Source of the DNA: Candidatus Electrothrix aarhusensis
GTDB lineage: Bacteria > Desulfobacterota > Desulfobulbia > Desulfobulbales > Desulfobulbaceae
Reading direction: 5' to 3'
DNA: 64,000 nt
Assembly (NCBI GenBank): GCA_004028505.1
Contig: MTKO01000092.1
Coordinates: forward strand, 1 to 64,000
A program made the translations under genes and the position numbers. Below are positions 18,929 through 28,481 of the stretch, piece after piece. The notes below the pieces were generated by a model. The model did not search any database and was not told the origin of the DNA. It saw only the letters and a list, made by a program, of their open reading frames with translations. Numbering within the stretch: the stretch's first letter is position 1; every line of letters starts with the position of its first letter.

Positions 18929-19272
18929 TGAACATTAAAGGCAAGATAGAATATGGATTATCACAGAAAATTATTAAAGAAATAAATACAGTATTTAGAA
19001 AGTTTGAAGAAGTGGAAAAAGCGGTTTTGTATGGGTCCCGCGCTAAAGGAAATTATAAACCGGGCTCGGATATCGACATAACGCTGAAAGGGAAAAAATT
19101 AAATTTGCAGTTGTTAAATAAAATTGATATTGATCTGGACGACCTGCTTTTGCCTTACATGTTTGATATTTCCATTTACGATCATATAAATAACAACGAT
19201 TTAATAGATCATATTCAACGAGTTGGGAAAATATTTTATAAAAAGAATTCCGCACAACAAACTCAAAAATAA
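18928..19272 (+). CDS. Minimal nucleotidyltransferase (MNT), probable antitoxin
   Basis: 114 residues. The nucleotidyltransferase signature is VLYGSRAKGNYKPGSDIDI, i.e. GS...DxD, with a third acidic residue expected near DDLLLPYMFDISIYDH. Overlap with the HEPN gene (TAATG) implies coupled translation. By family knowledge it should counter the HEPN toxin, possibly by adding nucleotides. It ends 3 bases before pheT, so pheT translation may depend on readthrough of this cassette. Confidence 0.88.
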   Translation: MNIKGKIEYGLSQKIIKEINTVFRKFEEVEKAVLYGSRAKGNYKPGSDIDITLKGKKLNLQLLNKIDIDLDDLLLPYMFDISIYDHINNNDLIDHIQRVGKIFYKKNSAQQTQK

Positions 19273-19275
19273 TCT

Positions 19276-21754
19276 ATGAAATTTACTCTTACTTGGCTTA
19301 AAAAGTATATTGCTCTTGACAGTTTGACTCCTGATCAGCTGGCGGAACGCCTGACCATGCTCGGCCTGGAAGTTGATGCGGTTGAGGAACTCTATGTCGG
19401 CCTTGACGCTATCAAAACGGCAAAAGTACTTTCCGTGCAAAAACATCCCAACGCAGATCGACTCAGTCTCTGCGAGGTGGAAATCGGCGACGAGAAAGTA
19501 CCTATCGTCTGCGGCGCGTCCAATGTACGGCCCGGCCTGATAACAGCCATTGCTCGTCCCGGCGTTAAATTACCCGGCGGATGAAGATCAAAAAGGCCAA
19601 GGTGCGGGGCGAAGTTTCCATGGGCATGCTCTGTTCTTGGCGAGAGCTGGGCATAGGCGAAGAACACGCCGGAATCATCGAGTTAGATTCCTCGCTCGCG
19701 TCGGGACAGTCTCTGCCCGAGGTGCTGGAACTCTCCGACACCATGATCGAGATTGATCTCACCCCAAATCGTCCGGATTGTACAGCTGTGCTCGGTATTG
19801 CCCGTGAGGTTGCCGGGTTCACCGAGCAAAAGGTCACCCCGCCGATATCGTCCTTGCCTGAACTTGGTGATTTGACTTCTGAGTTTACCGTCAAGATCAG
19901 CGAGCCAGAACTCTGCCTCCGCTATGCTGCCCGCAAATTGACCAATGTTGTGATCAAACCCTCCCCTTGGTGGCTGCAACGACAGTTACTGGCTGTGGGG
20001 ATGCGTCCGATCAATAATATCGTGGATATTACCAATTTTGTGATGCTGGAATATGGTCAGCCGCTTCATGCCTTTGATTTTCAGGAGCTGGCAGGCAAGA
20101 CCATTGAGGTGCGTTGTCCTCGGACGAATGAGACGACCTTTACGACCTTGGATCAGACTGAGCGAAAAATCGAGTCGGATATGCTTATGATCTGTGATGG
20201 AGAAAAACCTGTTGCCGTGGCAGGCGTCATGGGCGGATTGCATTCCGAGGTGACTGAGAAGACAACAGAGATTCTCCTGGAATCTGCCTGTTTTGATCCA
20301 GTTTCTGTGCGTCGTACTGCCCGTACGCTGAAGCTTTCCACCGAGGCCTCCTACCGCTTTGAGCGAGGAATAAACCCGGATGGTGTGACCGAGGCAATGG
20401 AGCGGGCTGTCCAGCTCATCTGTGAGCTTGCCAATGCCCAGGTTGCAGACGGGGTGGATCTCTATCCCGGAAAAAAGAGCTGCTCCAGCTTGACCTGCGG
20501 GTTGAACGGGTTAATTCTCTGCTCGGCATTACTCTGACCGGCCAGCAGATTGCCACCTACTTACGCGGCATTGATTTTCCTGTAGCTGATGAAGACAGCA
20601 CAACCTTAGCAGTGACAGTGCCTCCTTTCCGGGTAGATATTGAACGCGAGATTGATCTGGTGGAAGAGCTGGCCCGTCTCGTGGGATATAATGAGATCCC
20701 GACGACTCTCCCTAATATCTCTATGGATTATCCAGAACGGGATGGTCTGCGTCAGCTTAGGCAGGAGGCAGCATCCATGTTTGTTGGCTCTGGTTTTTAC
20801 GAGGCCATCAACTACTCCTTTGTTGCGGAAAAACATTGTGACATGCTGGGGCTCGGTGAAGAGGATTCCCGAAGACAATGCGTGCGCCTGCTCAATCCTC
20901 TGACAGAGGATCAGTCGGTGATGCGGACCATGCTGCTGCCCGGCATCCTGGAAAATATTCGGCGCAATATCAATTTTCAACAAGCTGATATTCGTCTTTT
21001 TGAGATCGGGAAGGTGTTTACCTACCGCTCGGCAGAGCAACAGCCCGGAGAGCGCTATCAGCTCTGCGCGGTTGTCAGCGGAGCCCGTTACCCGGCCTCT
21101 TCTCCTCTCTATTTCTCGGAAGAGTACGCTGATATCTATGATATGAAAGGGGCTGTCCAGCGTCTTTTGCAGACCTTGCGTTTCCAGGGAAAATCAGGGG
21201 ATATCACCTTTCAGGCTGTTGACCGGGCTGGTGATGCTTCATCATCAGCTGCCCCAGAGTGTACCTGTACCTGTACTTACGCGGATACAGGCCTTTCTCT
21301 TCGTATTATGGATGGCGAAAACCAACTGGGCCTGATCGGTAAGCTGAGTAAACAGGCAGCCCAGGCATTTTCCATTAAGCAGGATGTCTTTTTTGTCGAG
21401 CTTGAACTGGATGCCTTGCTGGAGTTGCCGACTATTGAGAAGGCATTTACGCCCCTGTCTCGTTATCCGTCAGTAAAGCGTGATATCGCTTTACTGGTGC
21501 CGGAAAGCGCGGCTGCCGGAGATCTGTTGCAGGAGATACGAGCTCATAATAAAGAGCATGTTGTTTATGCAGATATATTTGATGTCTACAGCGGTAAGCC
21601 CATTGATGAGGGTATGAAAAGCGTTGCCTTGACTGTTACCTATCGTTCCGATGAAAAAACTTTGGACGATGCAACAGTTGACGGCTTTCACGAAAAAATA
21701 GTAAATGCACTGATGACTCGCTTCGGCGGTCGATATCGGGAAGGAAAAGAGTAA
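19276..21754 (+). CDS. pheT: Phenylalanyl-tRNA synthetase beta subunit, with two -1 frameshifts in this sequence
   Basis: About 826 residues once corrected. Visible parts are the N-terminal KFTLTWLKKYIALDSLTPDQL, an EMAP-like tRNA-binding domain (KTAKVLSVQKHPNADRLSLC), the B3/B4 editing region (LTPNRPDCTAVLGIAREVAG), B5 (SYRFERGINPDG) and the C-terminal anticodon-binding FDX-ACB domain (SRYPSVKRDIALLVPE). Frames change near 19580, where GGCGG to GGCGGG restores PGGMKIKKAKVRG, and in the A run near 20472, giving ELLQLDLRVERVNSLLGI. Both shifts are -1. As the gene is essential, error is the likely cause. Confidence 0.93.
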
Positions 21755-22087
21755 ATGAAAAAAGAAACGAAGAAAAAAACAAGCAACAAAGTCAACGGAA
21801 CAAAGGGCAACGTCACCCGGAAAGAGCTGGCTGTTGCAATTAACAAAGAACTTGAGATGTCTCAGCGTAATTCCGCAGAGCTCGTTGATACGATCTTTGC
21901 TTCTATGAAAGAAACCTTAGTAAGCGGAGAATCGCTGAAGCTGGTTCAGTTCGGCACCCTGACCGTGCGGGATAAGTCTCCCCGTCGTGGGCGTAATCCC
22001 CGTACTGGTGAGTCCATGATGATCACCAAACGAAAGATGGTTTCTTTCCGTCCTTCAAAGCGGTTGCGTGAGCTGCTGAATCAGTAG
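21755..22087 (+). CDS. ihfA: Integration host factor alpha subunit / HU-family DNA-binding protein
   Basis: 110 residues of the HU/IHF fold, with ELAVAINKELEMSQRNSAELVDTIFASMKETL, then the DNA-intercalating arm (GRNPRTGESMMITKRKMVSFRPSKRLRELL). A Lys-rich N-terminal extension of about 20 residues is unusual. Position directly after pheT, as in E. coli, supports IHF-alpha over HU. It starts immediately after the pheT stop and shares its transcript. Confidence 0.88.
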   Translation: MKKETKKKTSNKVNGTKGNVTRKELAVAINKELEMSQRNSAELVDTIFASMKETLVSGESLKLVQFGTLTVRDKSPRRGRNPRTGESMMITKRKMVSFRPSKRLRELLNQ

Positions 22088-22106
22088 TTCTCCTCTGCGT
22101 TGAAGA

Positions 22107-22137
22107 AACTGCTCCGTCCTTCAAGGGCGGGGTAGTT
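22107..22137 (+). terminator. Terminator-like hairpin after ihfA
   Basis: AACTGCTCCGTCCTT faces AGGGCGGGGTAGTT around a short loop, with a weak T stretch after. It closes the thrS-ihfA block. A similar palindromic segment lies at about 54366-54415 before radA. Confidence 0.5.
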
Positions 22138-22200
22138 CCGGTTTTCTAATTCCTCCTCTCCTTTCTCTGTTCTCTTTCGTTGCACTCAAGTGGACCCTAC

Positions 22201-23094
22201 CTAGTTTTCCGATACCCGCTTGTTATATTGCTTGAGTTGTTGCTCAGCAGCCTTAAAAACAAAACGAGATATACCATCAATGATTGCTTCGGCACTATCT
22301 AAACAATGCGTTATAAACGCATCTGAAATATAGATAATCAAATGTTCGTCATTGTTTTTTGTTGCTGCTTCTATCCAGTTAGAAGGCCATTTTTCATTTT
22401 GAATACGTTGCCAGAATTTCTCACGTTCTTCTGAAGGCCATTCTAATCCAAAATGAAACATTTTGTTCCGATAAGCAAATAATACCTTTAAGGTAATCTC
22501 CAAATCTTCAGGAAGAAATTCCTTAAGACCTGTCGCCTCAGATAATTGCAAAATACCTTTAACTAAATCCTCTTGGCGACGATTTTTATGCCATACAAAA
22601 TGACAATCCCATTTCTCATGGGTAGCTTGCACCCACCGCTGATGAAGATTAGAAGATTTGTTTTCAACGAGGTCTATATTGAGGTCTGGGAAAAAAGATT
22701 CGTTTTCACCTTTTTCTATGCCGAGAAAAGATTGAAAGAAAATTGATTCCATAAAAGGAGCCAACATACCAACCGCAGCCATGCTATGTGCTGCATTCAC
22801 GTAACTATTAACATATAACTGTTCTCCTCGCTGGCCAAATAAATATTCTTTGTAATCCCTTCTTGTTACTTTTTCTATAGCTTCATTTAAAGTTTCTATC
22901 TCTTGAGTATTTTTATCGGAAATATCTTTATGAACAGCCACTAAGTTTTTTATTGCAATCAGTTGATATTTATAATCTAAATCAGGAAGAACGTAGGTGG
23001 CATAATCGTGATAGGTTTCACAGGTCGAATCATCATCCCTCTTAAGCCACTCTTGAAATTCCTTCTCTTCTTTTTCTGAAAGTTTTTTTTTCAT
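22201..23094 (-). CDS. AT-rich orphan protein with HEPN-like R-x4-H motif
   Basis: About 297 residues from ATG 23094 (upstream starts exist at 23112 and a TTG at 23133). The sequence is mostly helical and rich in Glu, Lys and Trp. Near the C-terminus, LFAYRNKMFHFGLEW contains R-x4-H, the catalytic spacing of HEPN RNases, inside a predicted helix. Base composition is clearly more AT-rich than flanking genes, suggesting transfer. I do not recognise a family. It may be an abortive-infection or toxin-like gene, but no antitoxin partner is visible. Confidence 0.65.
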   Translation of the reverse strand: MKKKLSEKEEKEFQEWLKRDDDSTCETYHDYATYVLPDLDYKYQLIAIKNLVAVHKDISDKNTQEIETLNEAIEKVTRRDYKEYLFGQRGEQLYVNSYVNAAHSMAAVGMLAPFMESIFFQSFLGIEKGENESFFPDLNIDLVENKSSNLHQRWVQATHEKWDCHFVWHKNRRQEDLVKGILQLSEATGLKEFLPEDLEITLKVLFAYRNKMFHFGLEWPSEEREKFWQRIQNEKWPSNWIEAATKNNDEHLIIYISDAFITHCLDSAEAIIDGISRFVFKAAEQQLKQYNKRVSEN

Positions 23095-23114
23095 GGTCGT
23101 AATTTGATGCATAT

Positions 23115-23225
23115 CAGCTAGTAGAGTAGACAACGGGCGATAACGTGAACAAAGTCAGCAAAGTGACAGCTTCTAAATTAAAATAGGTCGGGAGGAACCG
23201 AAACATTGCCCACCCTACCGGGCTT
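23115..23225. repeat. 111-bp dispersed repeat, copy 1
   Basis: Nearly the same 111 bases recur at 23578-23688. Shared landmarks are AGTAGAGT, the run CAACGGGC-ATAACGTGAAC, GTGACAGCTT and GGGAGGAACCGAAA-ATTGCCC. The two copies lie in the same orientation, 463 bp apart, and bracket the Rpn tail fragment. The 5' edge of copy 1 overlaps the upstream region of the AT-rich orphan gene. Confidence 0.8.
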
Positions 23226-23460
23226 ATCGGTTCTGTTCGGAAAACACCTCGTCCAGAGTGGAGGCGGTCAGAATCCGTTCCGACCAGGTTTCCAGCATCG
23301 CGGAAGAAGCGAGGCGCAGCCGCTCCTCGGCCCAGCCGGGCAGATCGCCGAAACGTTTGCGCAGCAGCCGGAGCAGCAGTCGGACTTCTCCTTCCTGCCG
23401 CCCTTCTTGATGCCCCTCCTGCCGTCCCTGATCAAAATATTTTTTCAGAAATGATTTCAT
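23224..23460 (-). pseudogene. C-terminal tail of an Rpn-family nuclease/transposase-like protein
   Basis: 78 residues beginning MKSFLKKYFDQGRQEGHQEGRQEGE, then RLLLRLLRKRFGDLPGWAEERL. This is the coiled Gly-Glu-rich linker and DUF4351-like tail that ends many Rpn-type proteins. The nuclease domain is absent. It lies exactly between the two 111-bp direct repeats, consistent with the scar of a larger mobile gene. Confidence 0.65.
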
Positions 23461-23577
23461 GGTGTCGCCTCCGGGAACAGCCCGATCAAGGGCTACCGCA
23501 AGTGTTGTTTTTCATACGGAAAATATAACCGTTTCTGCGGAATTGCGCAACCAGCCCCGGCGGTCAGAATGAAATGG

Positions 23578-23688
23578 CAGCCAGTAGAGTGGGCAACGGG
23601 CAATAACGTGAACAACATTGGCAACGTGACAGCTTTTAAATCAGAACAGGTTGGGAGGAACCGAAATATTGCCCAACCCTATCGGGCT
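23578..23688. repeat. 111-bp dispersed repeat, copy 2
   Basis: Second copy of the repeat at 23115-23225, about 80-85% identical by eye, followed by a short triplication of CGGGCTAC. The remaining gap up to frr (23689-23937) holds no gene I can support. Confidence 0.8.
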
Positions 23689-23937
23689 ACCGGGCTACCG
23701 GGCTTCAAAATAGAGCCGTATCCTGCGGCATTCTCTTTTCCATTCCATTTTACCTATTCTGCGGTATACTTTCAGGATATAGTTGCGTCCTCTCCCTTCT
23801 TTTACACCAACAGAGAAAAATGAACTTTGCAAATCATGAAAATTGATTATACTTCCTGGTTTCACACAACGTTGTCGTACAACAGGAGTGTTTGTAGCCT
23901 ATAAAAGATTGGACAAGATATATCACCGGAGGATGTT

Positions 23938-24495
23938 ATGGCAAACGAGGTTGTAGAGCTGGCAAGAGAGAGTATGGAGGAAAGGGTTGAGGCGCTGAAA
24001 CGAGAGCTGACCAGTATCCGAACCGGTCGTGCTTCCCGAAGCCTGCTGGAAAGAATTAAAGTGAATGCCTACGGTTCCAACCTGCCTGTTGATCAGGTAG
24101 GGACGATCACTGTTCCTGAAAGTCGAATGATTGTAATCCAGCCTTGGGACCCCCAGATGCTGGCTGTGCTGGAAAAGGCGATCATGACCTCTGATCTCGG
24201 CCTGACACCAGCCAATGACGGCAAGGTTATCCGGCTGAATATTCCTCAGTTGACCGAAGATCGGCGCAAGGAGTTGGTCAAGCAGGTAAAGAAAATTTCT
24301 GAAGAGTACAAGGTCGGTGTGCGTAATGATCGACGTGATGCCAACGATACCTTTAAAGCACAAAAGAACGACAAGGAAATTTCTGAAGACGATATGTTTC
24401 GCTATCAGGAAGAGGTGCAGAAGGTGACAGATGAATTCATCACCCGAATCGACGATATAGCTGCTGGCAAAGAAAAAGAGGTTATGGAGGTTTAG
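23938..24495 (+). CDS. frr: Ribosome recycling factor
   Basis: 185 residues with typical RRF blocks: LTSIRTGRASRSLLERIKVNAYGSNLPVDQVGTI, then VIQPWDPQMLAVLEKAI and RRDANDTFKAQKNDKEISEDD. RRF with EF-G splits post-termination ribosomes. GGAGG precedes the ATG. pyrH and tsf, often upstream, are not here. It starts the frr-uppS-cdsA-dxr order. Confidence 0.97.
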   Translation: MANEVVELARESMEERVEALKRELTSIRTGRASRSLLERIKVNAYGSNLPVDQVGTITVPESRMIVIQPWDPQMLAVLEKAIMTSDLGLTPANDGKVIRLNIPQLTEDRRKELVKQVKKISEEYKVGVRNDRRDANDTFKAQKNDKEISEDDMFRYQEEVQKVTDEFITRIDDIAAGKEKEVMEV

Positions 24496-24509
24496 CCTCA
24501 TTGAAGACT

Positions 24510-25262
24510 ATGGATGAAACTCATTACCCGGATCCGCTTCCCAGGCATGTGGCTATTATTATGGACGGGAATGGTCGCTGGGCACAACAGCGCCATCGTC
24601 TTCGACTCTTTGGCCATAAAGCCGGGGTTGATTCCGTACGTGAAGCGGTAGAAACAGCTCGTGAGGTTGGGGTTAGGTATCTGACCCTGTATGCTTTTTC
24701 CACGGAAAATTGGCAGCGTCCCGGCTTGGAGGTCAAAGGTCTCATGACCTTACTCAGAACCTATTTGCAGGCCGAGTTGGATACTATGAAGAAAAACGGG
24801 GTTCGTCTGCAATGTTTCGGTCAAAAAGATCGCCTTCCTGATGATGTGCGCAAGATGCTCGACAAGGTCATTGCTGAGACAGAGCACTGCTCCAGATTGC
24901 ATTTGAATCTCTGCCTCAGCTACGGATCCCGAACCGAAATGATCGGGGCTATTCAGGAGATCAGTCGAAAATGTGCGTCTGGTGAGCTAAAACCTGATGA
25001 TATTGATGATCATCTCTTCAGCGATCATCTCTATTCCACAGGTCAGCCTGATCCTGACTTACTGATCCGGACCAGCGGTGAGCAGCGGCTCTCCAATTTT
25101 CTGCTCTGGCAGCTCTCCTATGCAGAGCTGTACTTTACAGATATTAAATGGCCGGATTTTCGTAGGGACCAATTTCTTGAGGCCTTGGAGGAATACGCGG
25201 GGCGTCAGCGACGTTTTGGAAAGACTGGAGCACAGGCGGAAACTACCTGTGCCTCCTCGTGA
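24510..25262 (+). CDS. uppS: Undecaprenyl diphosphate synthase
   Basis: About 250 residues of cis-prenyltransferase. The FPP-binding motif is HVAIIMDGNGRWAQQR, then YLTLYAFSTENW and the late PDPDLLIRTSGEQRLSNFLLWQLSYAELYF. It makes the lipid carrier for peptidoglycan and O-antigen. I chose ATG 24510; TTG 24501 is possible. Two bases or so of slack separate it from frr, so the genes are probably co-transcribed. Confidence 0.96.
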   Translation: MDETHYPDPLPRHVAIIMDGNGRWAQQRHRLRLFGHKAGVDSVREAVETAREVGVRYLTLYAFSTENWQRPGLEVKGLMTLLRTYLQAELDTMKKNGVRLQCFGQKDRLPDDVRKMLDKVIAETEHCSRLHLNLCLSYGSRTEMIGAIQEISRKCASGELKPDDIDDHLFSDHLYSTGQPDPDLLIRTSGEQRLSNFLLWQLSYAELYFTDIKWPDFRRDQFLEALEEYAGRQRRFGKTGAQAETTCASS

Positions 25263-25329
25263 TTATTTCTCTTTCTGTCCCTGATCCCGGTTCATCGGGC
25301 CGGGATAACAAAAATAAATATACAATGTT

Positions 25330-26127
25330 ATGAAGCAACGTCTGCTCCCCGGCATATTCATGGTTGTGTTGTGGATATTGCTGTTGTCGGCCTCTTCTTT
25401 TATTTTTTGGTGCGTTCTCACCATCGGCACGGCTATTGCTCTGTATGAATTTTTTCGTATGATCGACAAAACACCTGGAACAGGCGTACTGCTCCTGTCC
25501 GTGTTGACCTGTCTGATCCCGGTCCTGGTCTCTGCTGACGGTAGCCCTTCCGAGGTGCTCATCGGCAGCTATCTTGCCCTGCTGGGCTTAGTCGTGCTGA
25601 CCATCTTTTTTTACACCCGTTTTGCCGACCCCCTAGCCTTTCTGATTCATTCCGGCTTTGCTGTTTTTTACATAGCCCTTTGTTCTTCCTTTCTTGTTTT
25701 GCTTCGATTTCTACCAGCTGGCAATTCTTGGTTATTGGTGCTAACGGCTATTACTGCCGGGTCTGATACGGGTGCCTATTATAGCGGTCGAGCTTTCGGC
25801 AAAAAGAAGCTTTGTCCAAGCATCAGTCCTGCCAAGACAATCAATGGAGCAATCGGGGGTGTTCTCGTTGCGGTGCTTGCTGCTACCCTCATAGGCGTTT
25901 TTTTCCTGCCTGATGTCGGCATGGTGCAACTGGCCCTGGCCGCCGCCTTACTTGCCGTGGTGGGCATTGCCGGTGATTTGGCTGAGTCCATTATTAAGCG
26001 CGGTACTGGGATCAAAGATTCCGGCACCCTGCTGGGCGGGCACGGCGGCCTGCTAGATCGGATAGATAGTCTGCTCCTGACTGCTCCTCTTCTTTACCTG
26101 CTGCTTACTTCTGGAGTTCTCCGATGA
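25330..26127 (+). CDS. cdsA: Phosphatidate cytidylyltransferase
   Basis: 265 residues, around seven membrane helices, ending in the CTP-transferase signature. [34 protein letters not shown] is followed by [32 protein letters not shown]. It makes CDP-diacylglycerol for phospholipid synthesis at the inner membrane. Its stop overlaps the dxr start (ATGA). Confidence 0.96.
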   Translation: MKQRLLPGIFMVVLWILLLSASSFIFWCVLTIGTAIALYEFFRMIDKTPGTGVLLLSVLTCLIPVLVSADGSPSEVLIGSYLALLGLVVLTIFFYTRFADPLAFLIHSGFAVFYIALCSSFLVLLRFLPAGNSWLLVLTAITAGSDTGAYYSGRAFGKKKLCPSISPAKTINGAIGGVLVAVLAATLIGVFFLPDVGMVQLALAAALLAVVGIAGDLAESIIKRGTGIKDSGTLLGGHGGLLDRIDSLLLTAPLLYLLLTSGVLR

Positions 26128-27299
26128 AAGCCTTTAAATCCCTCTCCCTGCTCGGTTCCACCGGTTCCATTGGTAAAAATGTCCTCAATGTGGTGCGTTC
26201 CTTTCCAGATCGTTTTCGAATTGTCGGACTCTCCGCAGGGAGGAATATTGCAGAACTTGCAGACCAGGTGCAGGAGTTTCAGCCCGAGTGTATCTCGGTT
26301 GCTGATCAGGCCTTGGCCTCGCAGCTCATTACTCTGTTGCCGGAGGAGTACCGAGGTAAGGTTTTTTGGGGAGAAGAGGGAAATCAGAAGGTAGCCACTG
26401 TCCCGGCAGCAGAGATGCTTGTCTCTGCCGTGGTCGGTGCGGTGGGGCTCCTGCCCACCTTGGCGGCAATCGCTGAGGGTAAGGATATCGGGCTGGCCAA
26501 TAAGGAAACCCTGGTCATGGCTGGGCGGCTGGTCATGCAAGCAGCACGAGAGCATAAGGTCTCCCTGCTCCCCATAGATTCCGAGCATTCAGCTATTTTT
26601 CAGGCCTTGGAGGCCGGACGTCGCGATGATGTGGGCATGATTATCCTGACCGCATCAGGTGGTCCCTTTCGTGCCTTGGATAAAGAGGGATTGCGCCGGG
26701 TCACCCCGGATCAGGCCTTGGCCCATCCCAACTGGGATATGGGACGCAAGATATCCATTGATTCGGCAACAATGATGAATAAGGGCCTGGAAGTCATAGA
26801 GGCCTGCTGGCTCTTTGATGTGCCGGTGGAGAAAATTCGGGTGGTTGTCCACCCGGAGTCCATTGTTCATTCTCTGGTGGAGTATATTGACGGCTCTGTG
26901 ATGGCCCAGCTGGGCATTCCGGATATGCGTATTCCCATTGCCTATGCTCTGTCCTACCCAGAACGAATTCCCCTCAATCTTTCCCGTCTCAGTCTTTCCG
27001 AGTGCGGTAAGCTCAGTTTTGAAAAACCGGATTATGATCGTTTTCCGGCTCTTGGGCTTGCCTTCAGAGTAATGGAAGAGGGCGGGGTAAAACCGGCAGT
27101 GCTCAATGCGGCCAATGAGATTGCTGTTGCTGCCTTTCTTGATGAACAGATCGGTTTTACAGATATCACCGCCATTGTTGCTTCGACCTTGGATTGTTTT
27201 GCCCCTGGTGATGACTTGGATCTGGATGCTATCTTAGCAGCAGATAGAAAGGCGCGGGAGATTGCCGAGAAGGAAGTCGCGCAGAGGCAGCTGGCTTAG
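26124..27299 (+). CDS. dxr: 1-deoxy-D-xylulose 5-phosphate reductoisomerase
   Basis: 391 residues. The NADPH-binding [11 protein letters not shown] lies near the N-terminus. Active-site segments are [22 protein letters not shown] and SGGPFR, and [24 protein letters not shown]. It is the second step of the non-mevalonate isoprenoid pathway and so feeds the neighbouring uppS. Translation is coupled to cdsA. The usual next gene, rseP, is absent; a receiver gene follows instead. Confidence 0.97.
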   Translation: MKAFKSLSLLGSTGSIGKNVLNVVRSFPDRFRIVGLSAGRNIAELADQVQEFQPECISVADQALASQLITLLPEEYRGKVFWGEEGNQKVATVPAAEMLVSAVVGAVGLLPTLAAIAEGKDIGLANKETLVMAGRLVMQAAREHKVSLLPIDSEHSAIFQALEAGRRDDVGMIILTASGGPFRALDKEGLRRVTPDQALAHPNWDMGRKISIDSATMMNKGLEVIEACWLFDVPVEKIRVVVHPESIVHSLVEYIDGSVMAQLGIPDMRIPIAYALSYPERIPLNLSRLSLSECGKLSFEKPDYDRFPALGLAFRVMEEGGVKPAVLNAANEIAVAAFLDEQIGFTDITAIVASTLDCFAPGDDLDLDAILAADRKAREIAEKEVAQRQLA

Positions 27300-27385
27300 G
27301 GGGAGAGAAGCAGGAGAAAGGTGGCAAAGAAAAACGGTGGAGAAAATAGTGGAAAACAAAATCGTAATTCAGGAGAGGAAACAGC

Positions 27386-27826
27386 ATGGATAGGCATCTG
27401 GCGACAAAAATACTCCTTGTTGATGACGAAGAGGAGTTTGGCCGGCTGCTTGCTCGTCGTCTTGAAACGAGAGGGATGAAGGTTGCTGCTGTCACCTGCG
27501 GCGAGGAGGCAGTGGCCTTAGTGGACAAGCGGGTTTTTGATGTTGCTGTCATTGACCTTTCCATGCCAGGCATTGACGGTATTGAAACGCTGAAACAGAT
27601 TAAGGCCAGGAGGCCGGATCTTGAAGTGCTGATGTTGACCGGGCATGCCACGGTAGCTGGTGGTATTGAGGCCATGAAGCAGGGTGCCGGTGATTTTTTA
27701 CAGAAGCCTGTGGACATTGATGAGCTGCTGGAAAAGATCAAGACAGCAAAGAAAGCTCATCTGACAGCCGTGCATCGGAAAGCGGATGCTGAGATGCAGG
27801 ATATTCTTAAGCGAAAAAGCTGGTAG
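27386..27826 (+). CDS. Stand-alone response regulator receiver protein
   Basis: 146 residues: one receiver domain with no output domain. The acidic pocket is LLVDDEEE, the phospho-acceptor Asp lies in VAVIDLSMPGIDG (near residue 57), and the conserved Thr and Lys are in MLTGHAT and LQKPVD. The C-terminal 25 residues are a charged helix. A close relative lies at 46236. It is followed by a CBS protein and an SLC13-type transporter, suggesting regulation of uptake. Confidence 0.9.
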   Translation: MDRHLATKILLVDDEEEFGRLLARRLETRGMKVAAVTCGEEAVALVDKRVFDVAVIDLSMPGIDGIETLKQIKARRPDLEVLMLTGHATVAGGIEAMKQGAGDFLQKPVDIDELLEKIKTAKKAHLTAVHRKADAEMQDILKRKSW

Positions 27827-27881
27827 CATCAGGGAACAATGAGGGGAATATCAGAGAATTTTTTTATGAGGGAGAGCGGAT

Positions 27882-28418
27882 ATGTCGGAGCAAGCAAAAG
27901 ATATACGAGAGATGGTTATTCCTCTTGAACGGTGTCCCCGGCTGTACGATCATCAGACCTTAGGTGATGCCATAGATCTGTTCGCCCTAAGCCCGTCCCC
28001 GGAAGATCCTGTTGATCTTCACCTCCTGCTTGTGCTTGATCAACAAAATAATCTGGTGGGCAGGCTTTCACGGACCGACATCCTGCGCGGTTTGGTGCCT
28101 AGCCTGTTAGGTATGAGGAGAGGGGGGAGTACGTCTTCCTGGAGCAATATAGAGGATCCGCACCTGACCTGTCTTTATGAAGATCACGCGCTTGCCGAGT
28201 GCGGGGGTAATCGGACCCGATCAGTTCGCTCCCTGATGCGTCCTGTTGATTTTACTTTATCGGCGGACACCCATATTCTGGAGGCGATTGTGGTGTTGCA
28301 CCGCCATAATACCTCGTGTGTTCCGGTGATCGACAACAGGGTGGTCATTGGTCTCCTTCGTTTTGAAGAACTTTTTCACGCCATGTGCAATACCTGGTGT
28401 ACGCTGCCGCAGGATTGA
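27882..28418 (+). CDS. Two-CBS-domain protein
   Basis: 178 residues. Two CBS motifs are visible: HLLLVLDQQNNLVGRLSRTDILRGL, and RSLMRPVDFTLSADTHILEAIVVLHRHNTSCVPVIDNRVVIGLLRFEEL. CBS pairs bind adenosine nucleotides and tune partner proteins. Position between a receiver and a dicarboxylate-type transporter suggests it could sense energy state for that transporter. That link is inference. Confidence 0.85.
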   Translation: MSEQAKDIREMVIPLERCPRLYDHQTLGDAIDLFALSPSPEDPVDLHLLLVLDQQNNLVGRLSRTDILRGLVPSLLGMRRGGSTSSWSNIEDPHLTCLYEDHALAECGGNRTRSVRSLMRPVDFTLSADTHILEAIVVLHRHNTSCVPVIDNRVVIGLLRFEELFHAMCNTWCTLPQD

Positions 28419-28481
28419 GATTTTTTTGAGAAAACAGGAAGAGAAGTAACAAAAGAAATAACAACACGACGGAAAGATACG

